Shown piece after piece: positions 15,068 to 23,264 of a DNA stretch of 23,301 nt. The DNA lies in contig DASYAZ010000167.1 in the NCBI GenBank assembly GCA_036501085.1, positions 1-23,301 on the forward strand. Direction: 5' to 3'. The notes beneath the pieces are model-generated. The model was not told the origin of the DNA. It searched no databases and was given only the letters and a program-made list of their open reading frames with translations. This stretch comes from GCA-003244245 sp036501085. GTDB lineage: Bacteria; Actinomycetota; Actinomycetes; Mycobacteriales; Pseudonocardiaceae. The position numbers and the translations under genes are program-made. The stretch's first letter is position 1, and the number at the start of each line of letters is the position of its first letter.

Positions 15068-16882
15068 CTACATGTCCAGGACGATGTCGGTGCCGGGCTG
15101 GGCGCAGCAGATGAGCACCTGGCCGTCGGGTGGCGGTTCCAGCGGGTCTGGCGAGTAGGTGATGTCGCCGGAGAGCAGGGGCGTGGTGCAGGTGTGGCAG
15201 ACGCCAGTGCGGCAGCTCCAGCGGGTGGGGACGTCGCAGGCGTCAGCGAGGTTGAGAACGCTGCCTCGTTCGGGTGCGAATGGCACGGAGATGCCACTGC
15301 GGGCGAAGGTCACCAGCGGGCCGGTCCCGGCGAGCCCGGGCGGATGGTGGGGCCGTCGGCGGGTCTGCCCGGTGAGCCCGGGGTTGATCGATGGCAGCGC
15401 CCCGAACAGTTCGGTGCGGATGCGGGCCCGTTCGATGCCGAGGGTGGTGAGCGCTTCCTGCATGTCGGTCATGAACGAGGCCGGTCCGCAGACGTAAGCG
15501 GTCGCGTCGGCTGGGACGGCCAGGACGCTCAGCTTGTCTCCGGTGAGGTGTCCGGGCGCGGCATGGGCTCGGTGGCGTTCGGCGGGTGTGGCGGCGCTGT
15601 AGAAGAGGTGCTCCCGGGCGCGCGGCAGTGCGGCGAGCAGGGCGTGCGCTTCGGCGGCCAGCGCATGCTCGCGAGTCCCGCGGGCACCGTGGAGCCACCA
15701 GATGTCGCGGTCGCTGCGGCGCGCCGCCAGCTCGTACAGCATGGACAGCACCGGTGTGACGCCGATGCCGGCCGAGATGAGCAGGACCGGGCCGGTGCCG
15801 TCGCCGAGGACGAACTCGCCGCGGGGCGCCGCCGCGTCGAGGACTGCGCCGGGGCGCACGCTGCTGGTCAGGTAGCCGCTGACCGCGCCGTAGGGCTCAC
15901 GCTTGACACTGATCCGGTAGTTGCCGGCGCCGGGGGCGGAGGACAGCGAATAGCTGCGCACCGGGGCGGGCCGGCCTGCGCCGGGGATCCGCAGCGTCAG
16001 GTACTGGCCGGCCCGGGCGGCGGGCAGAGGGCTGCCGTCCGGCGCGGTCAGGTAGATGGACGACACGGTCGCGGTTTCGGCGACTACTTGGGTCACGCGA
16101 AGCGGCCGGAACCCGGTCCAGGCCGGCTCGCCACGCGCCGACCCGGTGCCCGGGGCCGGGGTGGCAGCGGTGGCAGCGTCCTCGGCGGCGGCCAGCAGTT
16201 CGCCGAATGATTCCTGCCAGCCGGGGCTCAGCGCCGGGATCTGGGCCGCGACGTGGAGTTTGGCGGGGTCGCGGCCAGGCAGGTACAGCAGCGCGTCGGT
16301 GTCGGCCACTGTCAGCGCGTGCGGGCCGGTCTGGATCTTGATGATCTGGTCCCCGGCCTGGATGTTCCCTTCGGTGATGACGCGCATGTAGAAGCCGGGC
16401 CGGTGGTGGCTGACCAGCAGCGCAGGCAGTGCGGGCTCGCCCAGCCGCAAGCCCACCCGGTAGCAGGTGACCCGCGGCTGGGTGACCTCGAACTCGGCAT
16501 CGCCGATGCGGTACCGGTCGCCGATGCACACCTGGTCGTCCGGCAGGCCGTCGACGGTGAGGTTCTCCCCGAACTGGCCGTAACTGAAGTCGTCTCGGCC
16601 GAAATGCCGCTCCCAGTACCGATACGAGGCGATCTGGTAGACCAGCACGGCCCGCTGCTCGCCGCCGTGACCGTTCCTGTCGCCCTGGCCGTCGCCGTCG
16701 ATGTTCAGCCGCCGCGCCATCCGCGGCCCGGCCACCGGGTGTTTCCACACGCCGGTGTGCACGGTTGTGCCGTGCCAGGAGACGTCCTTCGGCATCCCTA
16801 TGTTTACTGACAGCAGCACCGGCGCTCGGTGGTGGCTCTCCGCTGCGAGATCCGTTGTTCCCTGGGTGGCGATGCTGGTCAC
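15068..16882 (-). CDS. MOSC domain - ferredoxin reductase - [2Fe-2S] ferredoxin fusion
   Basis: The 604-residue protein joins three units. Residues about 20-225 form a YiiM-like MOSC domain (FGENLTVDG; conserved Cys140 in RVTCYRVGLRLG, the expected molybdenum-cofactor ligand). Residues about 258-495 form an FAD/NAD(P)H reductase of the phthalate-dioxygenase-reductase type (FAD motif RSYSLSS at 309, flavin-proximal GIGVTPVLSM at 372, VCGPASFM at 464). Residues about 522-604 are a plant-type [2Fe-2S] domain with Cys557, 562, 565 and 592/593. Electrons could flow NAD(P)H-FAD-iron sulfur-molybdenum within one chain, suiting reduction of N-hydroxylated compounds as described for YiiM and mARC. The GTG start overlaps the DUF427 gene's stop (GTGA). 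It is the last gene of the operon. Confidence 0.9.
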   Translation of the reverse strand: MTSIATQGTTDLAAESHHRAPVLLSVNIGMPKDVSWHGTTVHTGVWKHPVAGPRMARRLNIDGDGQGDRNGHGGEQRAVLVYQIASYRYWERHFGRDDFSYGQFGENLTVDGLPDDQVCIGDRYRIGDAEFEVTQPRVTCYRVGLRLGEPALPALLVSHHRPGFYMRVITEGNIQAGDQIIKIQTGPHALTVADTDALLYLPGRDPAKLHVAAQIPALSPGWQESFGELLAAAEDAATAATPAPGTGSARGEPAWTGFRPLRVTQVVAETATVSSIYLTAPDGSPLPAARAGQYLTLRIPGAGRPAPVRSYSLSSAPGAGNYRISVKREPYGAVSGYLTSSVRPGAVLDAAAPRGEFVLGDGTGPVLLISAGIGVTPVLSMLYELAARRSDRDIWWLHGARGTREHALAAEAHALLAALPRAREHLFYSAATPAERHRAHAAPGHLTGDKLSVLAVPADATAYVCGPASFMTDMQEALTTLGIERARIRTELFGALPSINPGLTGQTRRRPHHPPGLAGTGPLVTFARSGISVPFAPERGSVLNLADACDVPTRWSCRTGVCHTCTTPLLSGDITYSPDPLEPPPDGQVLICCAQPGTDIVLDM

Positions 16883-17748
16883 GGTTGCCTGCCGGGCGCC
16901 GCCTCGGCAAGGGCGAGGTTGCGGTCGATGCCGTGCGGGATCACGGTCTGGCCGGGTTCCAGCCGCAGCCGGATGCCGTCCAGGTGCACTTCGGTCTGGT
17001 CTGGCTCGAAGGAGACAAGGTCGCAGACGCGCCTGACTTCGGGCCAGGCGTCCTCATAGGACCATGCCGCCTTGGGGGTGTCCGCGATGTCGTAGTAGCT
17101 GCACAGGCCCTTGTAGGGGCAGAATGTCCGGCCCTGTGCCGGGGTCAGCGCGGAGATGTCGACGTCGGCACGGGGCACGTACCAGCGGGGCGCGAATCCG
17201 GACTCGTACAGGGCCAGTGGGCGCTTGCTGTCGGCGATGACCCGGTCCTGGTGGCGGACGAAGAGGTGGCGGCTGGCCTGGCGGATGTCGATGCGGTGGT
17301 AGCTGTCGGCGGCGTGGCCGACGATCCGCTCGTCTTCTTCGTAGAAGGCGTCCATGGCCCGCCACGCGAACGCCACCCGCCCCTTCAGGTCGCTGGCGTA
17401 GCCCGGCAATTCGGTGTGCTGCCAGGCCGCGCGCGGCGTGCTGAGCGCCGCGGCCTGGACGGTGTACCAGGATGTCGGGCCGAGGTCACGGTGGCGGGTG
17501 GTGCGCTCGCTGGGCTCGAGCGCGCTGTCGCTGATGGCGCCGAGCGGGAAGTAGGCCACCGGGTAGCGGCCAGGCTCGTGCAGCAGCACGACGTCTTCAC
17601 TGTCGGCGATCCACGCCCCGCCGAACCGAACACGCATCCGCCGGCGCAGCGGCTCGGCGAACAGCAGCCGCTCCGGGAGCGGCTCGGGAACGAGGAAGTG
17701 GCCGATCGCTCCTGGTGCGAGCGGTCCTTGCTGCCAGGAAAGGCCCAT
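16879..17748 (-). CDS. Tandem DUF427 domain protein
   Basis: The 289-residue product carries two DUF427 domains, the second clear from the signature TFCPYKGLCSYYDI and the following DTPKAAWSYEDAWPEV. The first (about residues 20-135) is more diverged, with RVRFGGAWIADSEDVVLLHE and YFPLGAI. DUF427 has a beta-tent fold with no settled function. ATG 17748 is preferred because GAAAGGAG precedes it at good spacing; the upstream GTG at 17775 overlaps that site. The stop overlaps the start of the MOSC fusion, so the two are translationally coupled and probably act in one pathway. The upstream SDR gene ends 56 bp away on the same strand. No signal peptide or membrane segment is seen. Confidence 0.87.
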   Translation of the reverse strand: MGLSWQQGPLAPGAIGHFLVPEPLPERLLFAEPLRRRMRVRFGGAWIADSEDVVLLHEPGRYPVAYFPLGAISDSALEPSERTTRHRDLGPTSWYTVQAAALSTPRAAWQHTELPGYASDLKGRVAFAWRAMDAFYEEDERIVGHAADSYHRIDIRQASRHLFVRHQDRVIADSKRPLALYESGFAPRWYVPRADVDISALTPAQGRTFCPYKGLCSYYDIADTPKAAWSYEDAWPEVRRVCDLVSFEPDQTEVHLDGIRLRLEPGQTVIPHGIDRNLALAEAAPGRQP

Positions 17749-17804
17749 CGGAGTGCTCCTTTCTGGGTTACGCACGGGCGGCTGACGGCCCGGGCACGGC
17801 GGTG

Positions 17805-18524
17805 TCAGGTGAGCGGTTCGCCGCCGTCGATGTGCAGAGTCTGGCCGGTGAGGAAGGTGCTGGTCATGGCGAACAGGACGCCGTTGGCGATGTCGTCGGC
17901 GGTGCCGATGCGCCGGGACAGGTTGCGGGCGCTCATGCCGGCGAAGTAGTCCGCCTTGCCCTGCTCACCCAGTGCGTCCCACGCGCCGGTGTCGATCACG
18001 CCGGGAGAGATGGCGTTGACCCGGATGGGGGCCAGTTCCAGGGCGAGCGATCGGGCCAGGACGTCGGCGGCGCCGTTGGTGATGGCCACCCCGAGGGTGC
18101 CGACCGCGATCTTTGCCGCGGCGACGCCGGAGAAGATGACGAATGACCCGCCCTCGTTCATTCGGGGGGCCAGGTGCTTGGCCAGCATGAGCGGGCCGAT
18201 CACCTTGGTGTCGAATGACAGCCGGATCGCGTACCGGTCCAGCTCTGCCAGCCGACCCCGGGCTCGCGCCGACGTGGTGGAGACCACGTGGTCAACGCTG
18301 CCGAGCTGTTCGCCGAGAGCGGTGATCGAGGCCTCATCAGTCAGGTCGACGGTCTCGGTGCTGATAGCAGGCTCGCCGGCGTAGGCGGCGGCCAGGCTGT
18401 CCCGGTCACGGCCGGCGGCGATGACCTTTGCCCCGGCGTCCCGCGCGGCCAGGGTCACCGCGCGAGCGATCCCGCTACCCCGCCCCACCACCAGCACACC
18501 CTGGCCCTGCAGCAGCCCGGTCAC
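17805..18524 (-). CDS. Atypical SDR-family oxidoreductase lacking catalytic Tyr and Lys
   Basis: The 239-residue protein has an SDR fold: variant cofactor motif VVGRGSGIARAV (about residues 12-23), basic AAGRDRDS pointing to NADP(H), VDLTDE, a STTSA in place of NNAG, a VIFSGVAA serine strand, and the downstream RVNAISPGVIDTG plus LHIDGGEPL. Aligning by the conserved RSLALELAP helix, Val and Asn occupy the positions of the catalytic Tyr and Lys (VAITN), and no YxxxK is present. At least one SDR subgroup without the active-site residues has been described. The GTG start overlaps the alpha/beta hydrolase stop (GTGA), so it is coupled to that gene. It may act as a nucleotide-binding partner or with a changed mechanism. 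Confidence 0.85.
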   Translation of the reverse strand: MTGLLQGQGVLVVGRGSGIARAVTLAARDAGAKVIAAGRDRDSLAAAYAGEPAISTETVDLTDEASITALGEQLGSVDHVVSTTSARARGRLAELDRYAIRLSFDTKVIGPLMLAKHLAPRMNEGGSFVIFSGVAAAKIAVGTLGVAITNGAADVLARSLALELAPIRVNAISPGVIDTGAWDALGEQGKADYFAGMSARNLSRRIGTADDIANGVLFAMTSTFLTGQTLHIDGGEPLT

Positions 18525-19387
18525 GACAGCGTCCTGTCCAGGAAACCGCGGATGTGGCCCGCGGCGGTATCCAGGTGGCTTTCCAGCAGGAAGTGGCCCC
18601 CGTCCAGCAGATGGATCTCGGCGCCGGGCACGTCCTGCGCGAACGCCAGTGCCCCCTCGGGTCGGAAGATCTCATCGTTTCGGCCCCACACCGCCAGCAC
18701 CGGTACGCCGCTGTCCCGCAGCCAGGCGTGCAGCTTCGGATACAGCGGCGGATTGCTGGCGTAGTCGGCGAACAGCGCCAGCTGCACCAGGTCGTTGCCG
18801 GGCCGGGACACCAGAGCGAAGTCGTGATCCCAGGTATCCGGGCTGATCAGGCTCTCATCGGGTACCCCGTGCAGGTACTGCCACCGGATCGCCTCCAGCG
18901 TCAGCGCCTGCCGCACGCCCGCCTCGGTCCGCGGGTTCTGTTCGTGCCAGTAATCCCGCACCGGCTCCCAGAAGTCGTCGGTGAACCCGGGCTCGTACCC
19001 GTTGCCGTTCTGGGTGATGACCGCGGTCACCGCCTCTGGGTTGGCGAGGGCGAGCCGCCAGCCCACCGGCGCCCCATAGTCCTGGACGTACAAGGCGTAC
19101 CGGCCGGCCCCGAGCTGGTTCAGCAGGTCCTCGGTGAGTCCGGCGAGGGCGTCGAAGGTGAACCCGAATTGATCGGCAGCGGGTGCGTCGGACAGGCCGA
19201 AGCCGAGGTGGTCGGGGGCGATGACGTGATACCGATCGGCCAGCAGCGGGATCAGGTGGCGGAACATGAACGAGCTGGCCGGGAAGCCGTGCAGCAGCAC
19301 CACGGCCGGCGCCCCGGCCGGGCCCGCCTCCCGGTAGAACAACCGCTGGCCGTTCACGGTGGCATAGCGATGGTGCACGGTTGCCAT
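18521..19387 (-). CDS. Alpha/beta hydrolase of the haloalkane dehalogenase / epoxide hydrolase type
   Basis: The 288-residue protein shows LLHGFPASSFMFR (oxyanion HGFP, residues 33-36), VIAPDHLGFGLSD, the nucleophile elbow YVQDYGAPVGW with Asp103, WGRNDEIF with acid Asp238, and GGHFLLE with His265. An Asp nucleophile points to dehalogenases or epoxide hydrolases rather than Ser esterases. A helical cap domain spans about 130-215. ATG 19387 has GGAG six bases upstream. It is the first gene of the minus-strand operon that continues through SDR, DUF427 and the MOSC fusion, and it faces the LAL regulator across a 173-bp spacer. The substrate is unknown; the operon suggests breakdown or detoxification of a small organic molecule. 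Confidence 0.9.
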   Translation of the reverse strand: MATVHHRYATVNGQRLFYREAGPAGAPAVVLLHGFPASSFMFRHLIPLLADRYHVIAPDHLGFGLSDAPAADQFGFTFDALAGLTEDLLNQLGAGRYALYVQDYGAPVGWRLALANPEAVTAVITQNGNGYEPGFTDDFWEPVRDYWHEQNPRTEAGVRQALTLEAIRWQYLHGVPDESLISPDTWDHDFALVSRPGNDLVQLALFADYASNPPLYPKLHAWLRDSGVPVLAVWGRNDEIFRPEGALAFAQDVPGAEIHLLDGGHFLLESHLDTAAGHIRGFLDRTLS

Positions 19388-19397
19388 TTCTGCTCCA

Positions 19398-19434
19398 TTC
19401 AGGGCTCGCCACGGCCGGCGGCAGGTGCCCTGAA
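19398..19434. promoter_or_regulatory. Inverted repeat in the divergent hydrolase/LAL spacer
   Basis: TTCAGGGC (19398-19405) and GCCCTGAA (19427-19434) are perfect 8-bp inverted arms separated by 21 bases, placed directly upstream of the hydrolase start. The spacing is about three helical turns centre to centre, which would suit a dimeric regulator, possibly the adjacent LAL protein. Alternatively the repeat could fold as a leader hairpin. No convincing -10/-35 pair was found. Confidence 0.3.
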
Positions 19435-19560
19435 GGGCTCGGCGTACGACCGGCCGTAGCCGTCATCCGGGGACTCAGTTGAAGCCTGCGACGGCGGCAC
19501 GCTGGTCGAATCCCCCGGTGGGTAGCCATTGACGGGTAGTACGCGGACCAGGGCACTAGC

Positions 19561-22365
19561 GTGGATCCTGTGCAGGTGCCCGGAGGCTTGCCGGTGTGGC
19601 GGCCCGCGACGGGACTGACCGGCCGCCACACCGAGCGTGGAGTGCTTGACCAGCTGGTCGAAGCGGTCAAGCACGCTGGTGAAAGCCGGGCACTGGTGGT
19701 GCATGGCGAGGCGGGCGTGGGCAAGACGGCGCTTCTGGAATACCTGGCCGGGCACGCGCCGGGCTGCCGGGTGGCGCGCGCCGCCGGTGTCCAGTCAGAG
19801 ATGCAGCTGGCCTTCGCCGGGTTGCACCAGTTGTGCGCGCCGATGCTGGATCGGCTGGAGGCTCTACCGCTGCCGCAGCGCGATGCGCTGCGGACCGCGT
19901 TCGGCATGAGTTGCGGGCCGGCGCCGGACCGGTTCCTGATCGGTCTGGCCGTGCTGAGCCTGCTGTCCCACGTCGCCGAGGAGCAGCCGCTGGTGCGCCT
20001 GGTCGATGACGAGCAGTGGCTCGACCACGCCTCGGCGCAGGTACTCGCGTTCGTCGCCCGCCGCCTGGGAGCGGAATCGGTCGGCCTGGTCTTCGCGGCC
20101 CGGGTTCCGCGTGGTGACCTGGCGGGGTTGCCGGAGTTGGTGGTCAGGGGCCTACCGGAGGCCGACGCTCGCGCGCTGCTGGACTCGGTGCTGACCGGGG
20201 CGATCGACGGGCGGGTCCGGGACCAGATCGTGGCCGAGACGCGGGGTAACCCTTTGGCGCTGCTGGAGCTGCCGCGGGGATTCACTGTGGCGGAGCTGGC
20301 GGGCGGGTTCGGGTTCCCCGGCGCGGTACCGCTGGCGGGCAGCATCGAAGAGAACTTCCGGCGGCGCATCAGCGCGCTTCCGCACCAGACCCGGCAGCTG
20401 CTGTTGCTGGTGGCGGCCGACCCGACCGGCGACCCGGCGCTGGCGTGGCGAGCCGCCGGCCGGCTCGGGATCGGCGCCGACGCGGCGGCACCCGCGGCCG
20501 ACGCCGGCCTCGCCGAGTTCGGCACCCGGGTGCGCTTCCGCCATCCGCTGGCCCGCTCGGCGGCCTACCGGTCGGCGCAGGCTCAGGACAGACAGCAGGC
20601 GCACCGGGCCCTGGCCGAGGTCACCGATCAGCAGCTCGATCCCGACCGGCGTGCCTGGCACCGGGCGCAGGCCGCCCCGGGGCCGGATGAGGAGGTCGCC
20701 GCCGAGCTTGAACGCTCGGCCGGGCGGGCCCGGGCACGCGGTGGCCTGGGCGCGGCAGCCGCATTCCTGAAGCAGGCAGCGACGCTGACGCTCGACCCGG
20801 CGCAACGGGCCGGGCGGGCGCTGGCCGCCGCGCAGGCCAAGATCCAGGCGGGCGCCTTCGACATGGCGCGGGACCTGCTGGCCATGGCCGAATCCGGTCC
20901 GCTCAGCGACCTCCAGCAGGCAAGCGTCGACGTGATGCGGGCCCAGCTCGCGTTTATCACCAGCCGGGGCGGTGATGCCCCGGTGCTGCTACTGAAGGCG
21001 GCCAGGCGGCTCGAACCCATCGACTCGGATCTCTCCCGCGCGACCTACCTGGACGCGCTGCTTGCCGCGATCTTCTCCGGCCGCCTGGCCAGCCCCGGCG
21101 GTGATGTCCTGGAGGTGGCCCGCGCCGCCAGCGCGGCACCTCCACCACAGCACCCCCCACGCGCCCCCGATCTCCTTCTCGACGGCACGGCAGCCGGCCT
21201 TCATGTGGGATATGCGGCGGGAGTCCCGGCCCTGCGCAAGGCCCTGACCGGCTTCGGTACCGGCATGTCTGCCGAAGAGGAGCTGCGCCGGCTGTATCTG
21301 GCGTGCATCACGGCCCTGCGACTCTGGGATGACGACCGCTGGGAGCTGCTCTCCGCCCGATACGTCCAGCTCGCCCGCGAGACCGGTGCGCTCAGCGAGC
21401 TTCCGCTGGCCCTCACCACCCGCGCCTACATGCTGCTGTTCGCCGGTGACCTCACCGCCGCGGCGTCGCTCATCGACGAGCTGCAGGCGGTCAAGGAAGC
21501 GACCGGGAGCGGCCTCGCGTCCTACGGCGCCCTGGGCTTGGCCGCGCTACGCGGCGACGAGGCCGGGGCATCCGCCTTGATCGACGCCACCATCAAGGAC
21601 GTGACCAGGCGCGGGGAGGGAATCGGGATCACCTTCGCCGAGTGGGCGAACGCCGCGCTCAACAACGGCCTGGGCCGCTACGACAAGGCGGTGGCCGCGG
21701 GCCGGCATGCCACCGCTTACGACGAGGATCTTGCCTCGCTGTGCTGGTCGTTGGTCGAGCTCATCGAGGCTGCCGCACGCTGCGGGATGACCGAGACCGC
21801 GATCAGGGCCTATCGCCGGCTCACCGAGATGGCCAGTGCCAGCGGCACCGACTGGGCACTGGGGGCCCAGGCGCGGTCGCACGCGCTGCTGAGCGAGGGC
21901 GACGCAGCCGAGCGCCTGTACCGCGAGGCGATCGCCCACTTTGGCAAGACCCGGCTCCGCGTCGATCTCGCCCGCGCGCAGCTGCTATACGGGGAATGGC
22001 TGCGCCGGGAGCGCCGCCGCAGCGAGGCGCGCGAGCAACTGCGCACGGCCCACGGCGTGCTGGAGGCGATGGGCATCGCCGCGTTCGCCGAGCGGGCCAG
22101 GCACGAACTGCGGGCCACCGGCACCACCACCCACAAACGGACCCTCACCGCCAGGCACGAGGAACTGACGGCCCAAGAGGCTCAGATCGCCCGGCTGGCC
22201 CGCAACGGACTATCGAATCCGGAGATCGGCAGCCGCCTTTTCATCAGCGCACACACCGTCCAATACCACCTGCGCAAGGTCTTCACCAAGCTCGGCATCA
22301 CCTCGCGCAGCCAGCTCGACCGCGTCCTGCCCAGCGACTCGGCCACCGTCCAACACCCCCGCTAG
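19561..22365 (+). CDS. LAL-type LuxR-family ATP-binding transcriptional regulator
   Basis: The 934-residue protein is a large ATP-binding LuxR regulator. It has an N-terminal AAA/NACHT-like ATPase with TGRHTERGVLDQL, Walker A HGEAGVGKTALLEY (residues 48-61), Walker B PLVRLVDDEQWLD and ETRGNPLALLELPRG. A long alpha-helical, TPR-like middle (about 370-850) probably binds an inducer or partner. The C-terminal LuxR helix-turn-helix (about 865-925) reads LTAQEAQIARLARNGLSNPE, then SAHTVQYHLRKVFTKL. Such proteins usually activate adjacent catabolic or biosynthetic operons. GTG 19561 lacks a clear ribosome binding site, and other GTGs follow closely, so the start is uncertain by about 20 residues. 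It is divergent from the hydrolase-SDR-DUF427-MOSC operon, its most likely target. Confidence 0.92.
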   Translation: MDPVQVPGGLPVWRPATGLTGRHTERGVLDQLVEAVKHAGESRALVVHGEAGVGKTALLEYLAGHAPGCRVARAAGVQSEMQLAFAGLHQLCAPMLDRLEALPLPQRDALRTAFGMSCGPAPDRFLIGLAVLSLLSHVAEEQPLVRLVDDEQWLDHASAQVLAFVARRLGAESVGLVFAARVPRGDLAGLPELVVRGLPEADARALLDSVLTGAIDGRVRDQIVAETRGNPLALLELPRGFTVAELAGGFGFPGAVPLAGSIEENFRRRISALPHQTRQLLLLVAADPTGDPALAWRAAGRLGIGADAAAPAADAGLAEFGTRVRFRHPLARSAAYRSAQAQDRQQAHRALAEVTDQQLDPDRRAWHRAQAAPGPDEEVAAELERSAGRARARGGLGAAAAFLKQAATLTLDPAQRAGRALAAAQAKIQAGAFDMARDLLAMAESGPLSDLQQASVDVMRAQLAFITSRGGDAPVLLLKAARRLEPIDSDLSRATYLDALLAAIFSGRLASPGGDVLEVARAASAAPPPQHPPRAPDLLLDGTAAGLHVGYAAGVPALRKALTGFGTGMSAEEELRRLYLACITALRLWDDDRWELLSARYVQLARETGALSELPLALTTRAYMLLFAGDLTAAASLIDELQAVKEATGSGLASYGALGLAALRGDEAGASALIDATIKDVTRRGEGIGITFAEWANAALNNGLGRYDKAVAAGRHATAYDEDLASLCWSLVELIEAAARCGMTETAIRAYRRLTEMASASGTDWALGAQARSHALLSEGDAAERLYREAIAHFGKTRLRVDLARAQLLYGEWLRRERRRSEAREQLRTAHGVLEAMGIAAFAERARHELRATGTTTHKRTLTARHEELTAQEAQIARLARNGLSNPEIGSRLFISAHTVQYHLRKVFTKLGITSRSQLDRVLPSDSATVQHPR

Positions 22366-22565
22366 CCTGCGGCTTCGTATCGGCGCTGGCCGGGCGGGAC
22401 GCCAACCCGAGCCGGGACTCGACGAGGTAACACCACTGTCGCCCCATCGGAGTAGCGCTCCCATCAGCGAACCGGTGTACTGGCGACCGACCGCCTGAGG
22501 ATCGTCTCTCGGCTGGTGCGATCGGCCAGCCGGGAATTCGGTTCGGGTAGTTACTGTCTACAGGC

Positions 22566-23099
22566 ATGGCCGAGCTCGATGCTGCGCAATTGCCACCGCC
22601 CGCGCGCCGGGTAGTTGAGATCTGCGTCGGCGAGGAGAGGCCGACCCTGGAGGCATTTCTCGACTACTACCGAGACGCGGTGACGCGCAAGGTGAGCGGC
22701 GTCTCTGAGGCCGACGCCCGCCGGCAGTTGGTGTCCTCGGCGACCACGCTGGGTGGGATCATCAAGCATCTGCGCTGGGTCGAGATCAACTGGTTCGAAC
22801 GTGTCCTGGCGCAGACCCCGGACCGGGATCTGCCGCCGATACCCTGGGACGATCCGGATTCCGGTTTCCGGTTGGGACCAGGCGAGAACCTCGACCTGGC
22901 ACTTGCCGACTACGAGCGGCAATGTGAGCGGTCCCGGCAGCTCGCGTCACGATTTTCACTGGCCGATGCGGTGGCCCACCATGAGCTCGGCCAGGTTTCG
23001 TTACGGTGGATATACATCCACATGATCGAAGAAACTGCCCGGCACGCCGGGCACGCCGACATCTTGCGGGAACAGCTCGATGGCACGGCCGGCCTCTGA
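22566..23099 (+). CDS. DinB-fold (DUF664-like) protein
   Basis: The 177-residue protein matches the four-helix DinB/YfiT-like fold, specifically DUF664: FLDYYRDAVTRKVSGVSEAD near the start, LGGIIKHLRWVEINWFE with the first metal His, and IYIHMIEETARHAGHADILR followed by EQLDG at the end, with His residues that would complete a metal site. Members include mycothiol-dependent and other thiol S-transferases in actinobacteria, which gives a possible detoxification role, but the reaction here cannot be read from sequence. ATG 22566 has no strong ribosome binding site. It follows the LAL gene after 200 bp and is probably transcribed separately. Confidence 0.87.
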   Translation: MAELDAAQLPPPARRVVEICVGEERPTLEAFLDYYRDAVTRKVSGVSEADARRQLVSSATTLGGIIKHLRWVEINWFERVLAQTPDRDLPPIPWDDPDSGFRLGPGENLDLALADYERQCERSRQLASRFSLADAVAHHELGQVSLRWIYIHMIEETARHAGHADILREQLDGTAGL

Positions 23100-23209
23100 C
23101 CGCACAAGTGCTCACCGTCCGCTGACCGATCGGTATTCGAGACATCGACGGGCTGCCACTGAGGGCCATCCCGGCGGCGCTTGACGTGGTTGAATCCACT
23201 GGGACGCGT

Positions 23210-23264
23210 TTGGGATCGCGCAGCACTGGCACTATAAGACGTTTGTACTTACCGCAATTAAGTA
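23210..23264 (+). promoter_or_regulatory. Promoter-like sequence and inverted repeat near the right edge
   Basis: TTGGGA (23210-23215), a 17-bp spacer and TATAAG (23233-23238) resemble a vegetative promoter pointing out of the window. Just downstream, TACTTA (23246-23251) and TAAGTA (23259-23264) form an inverted repeat with a 7-base spacer, positioned like an operator. The stretch from about 23230 on is much more AT-rich than the rest of the window. The gene served lies beyond the edge. Confidence 0.35.

Noticed and set aside
15035..16210. 391-codon plus-strand open frame
   Set aside because: It is antisense to the MOSC-reductase fusion, is Gly/Ala/Arg-rich and carries no motif.
16765..17949. 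394-codon plus-strand open frame
   Set aside because: It is antisense to the DUF427 gene and part of the MOSC gene; no family resemblance and no ribosome binding site.
18855..20525. 556-codon open frame on the minus strand
   Set aside because: It runs antisense through the LAL gene and out of frame through the hydrolase gene, both of which have clear motifs. Its product is a low-complexity Arg/Ser/Pro mix typical of shadow frames in high-GC DNA.
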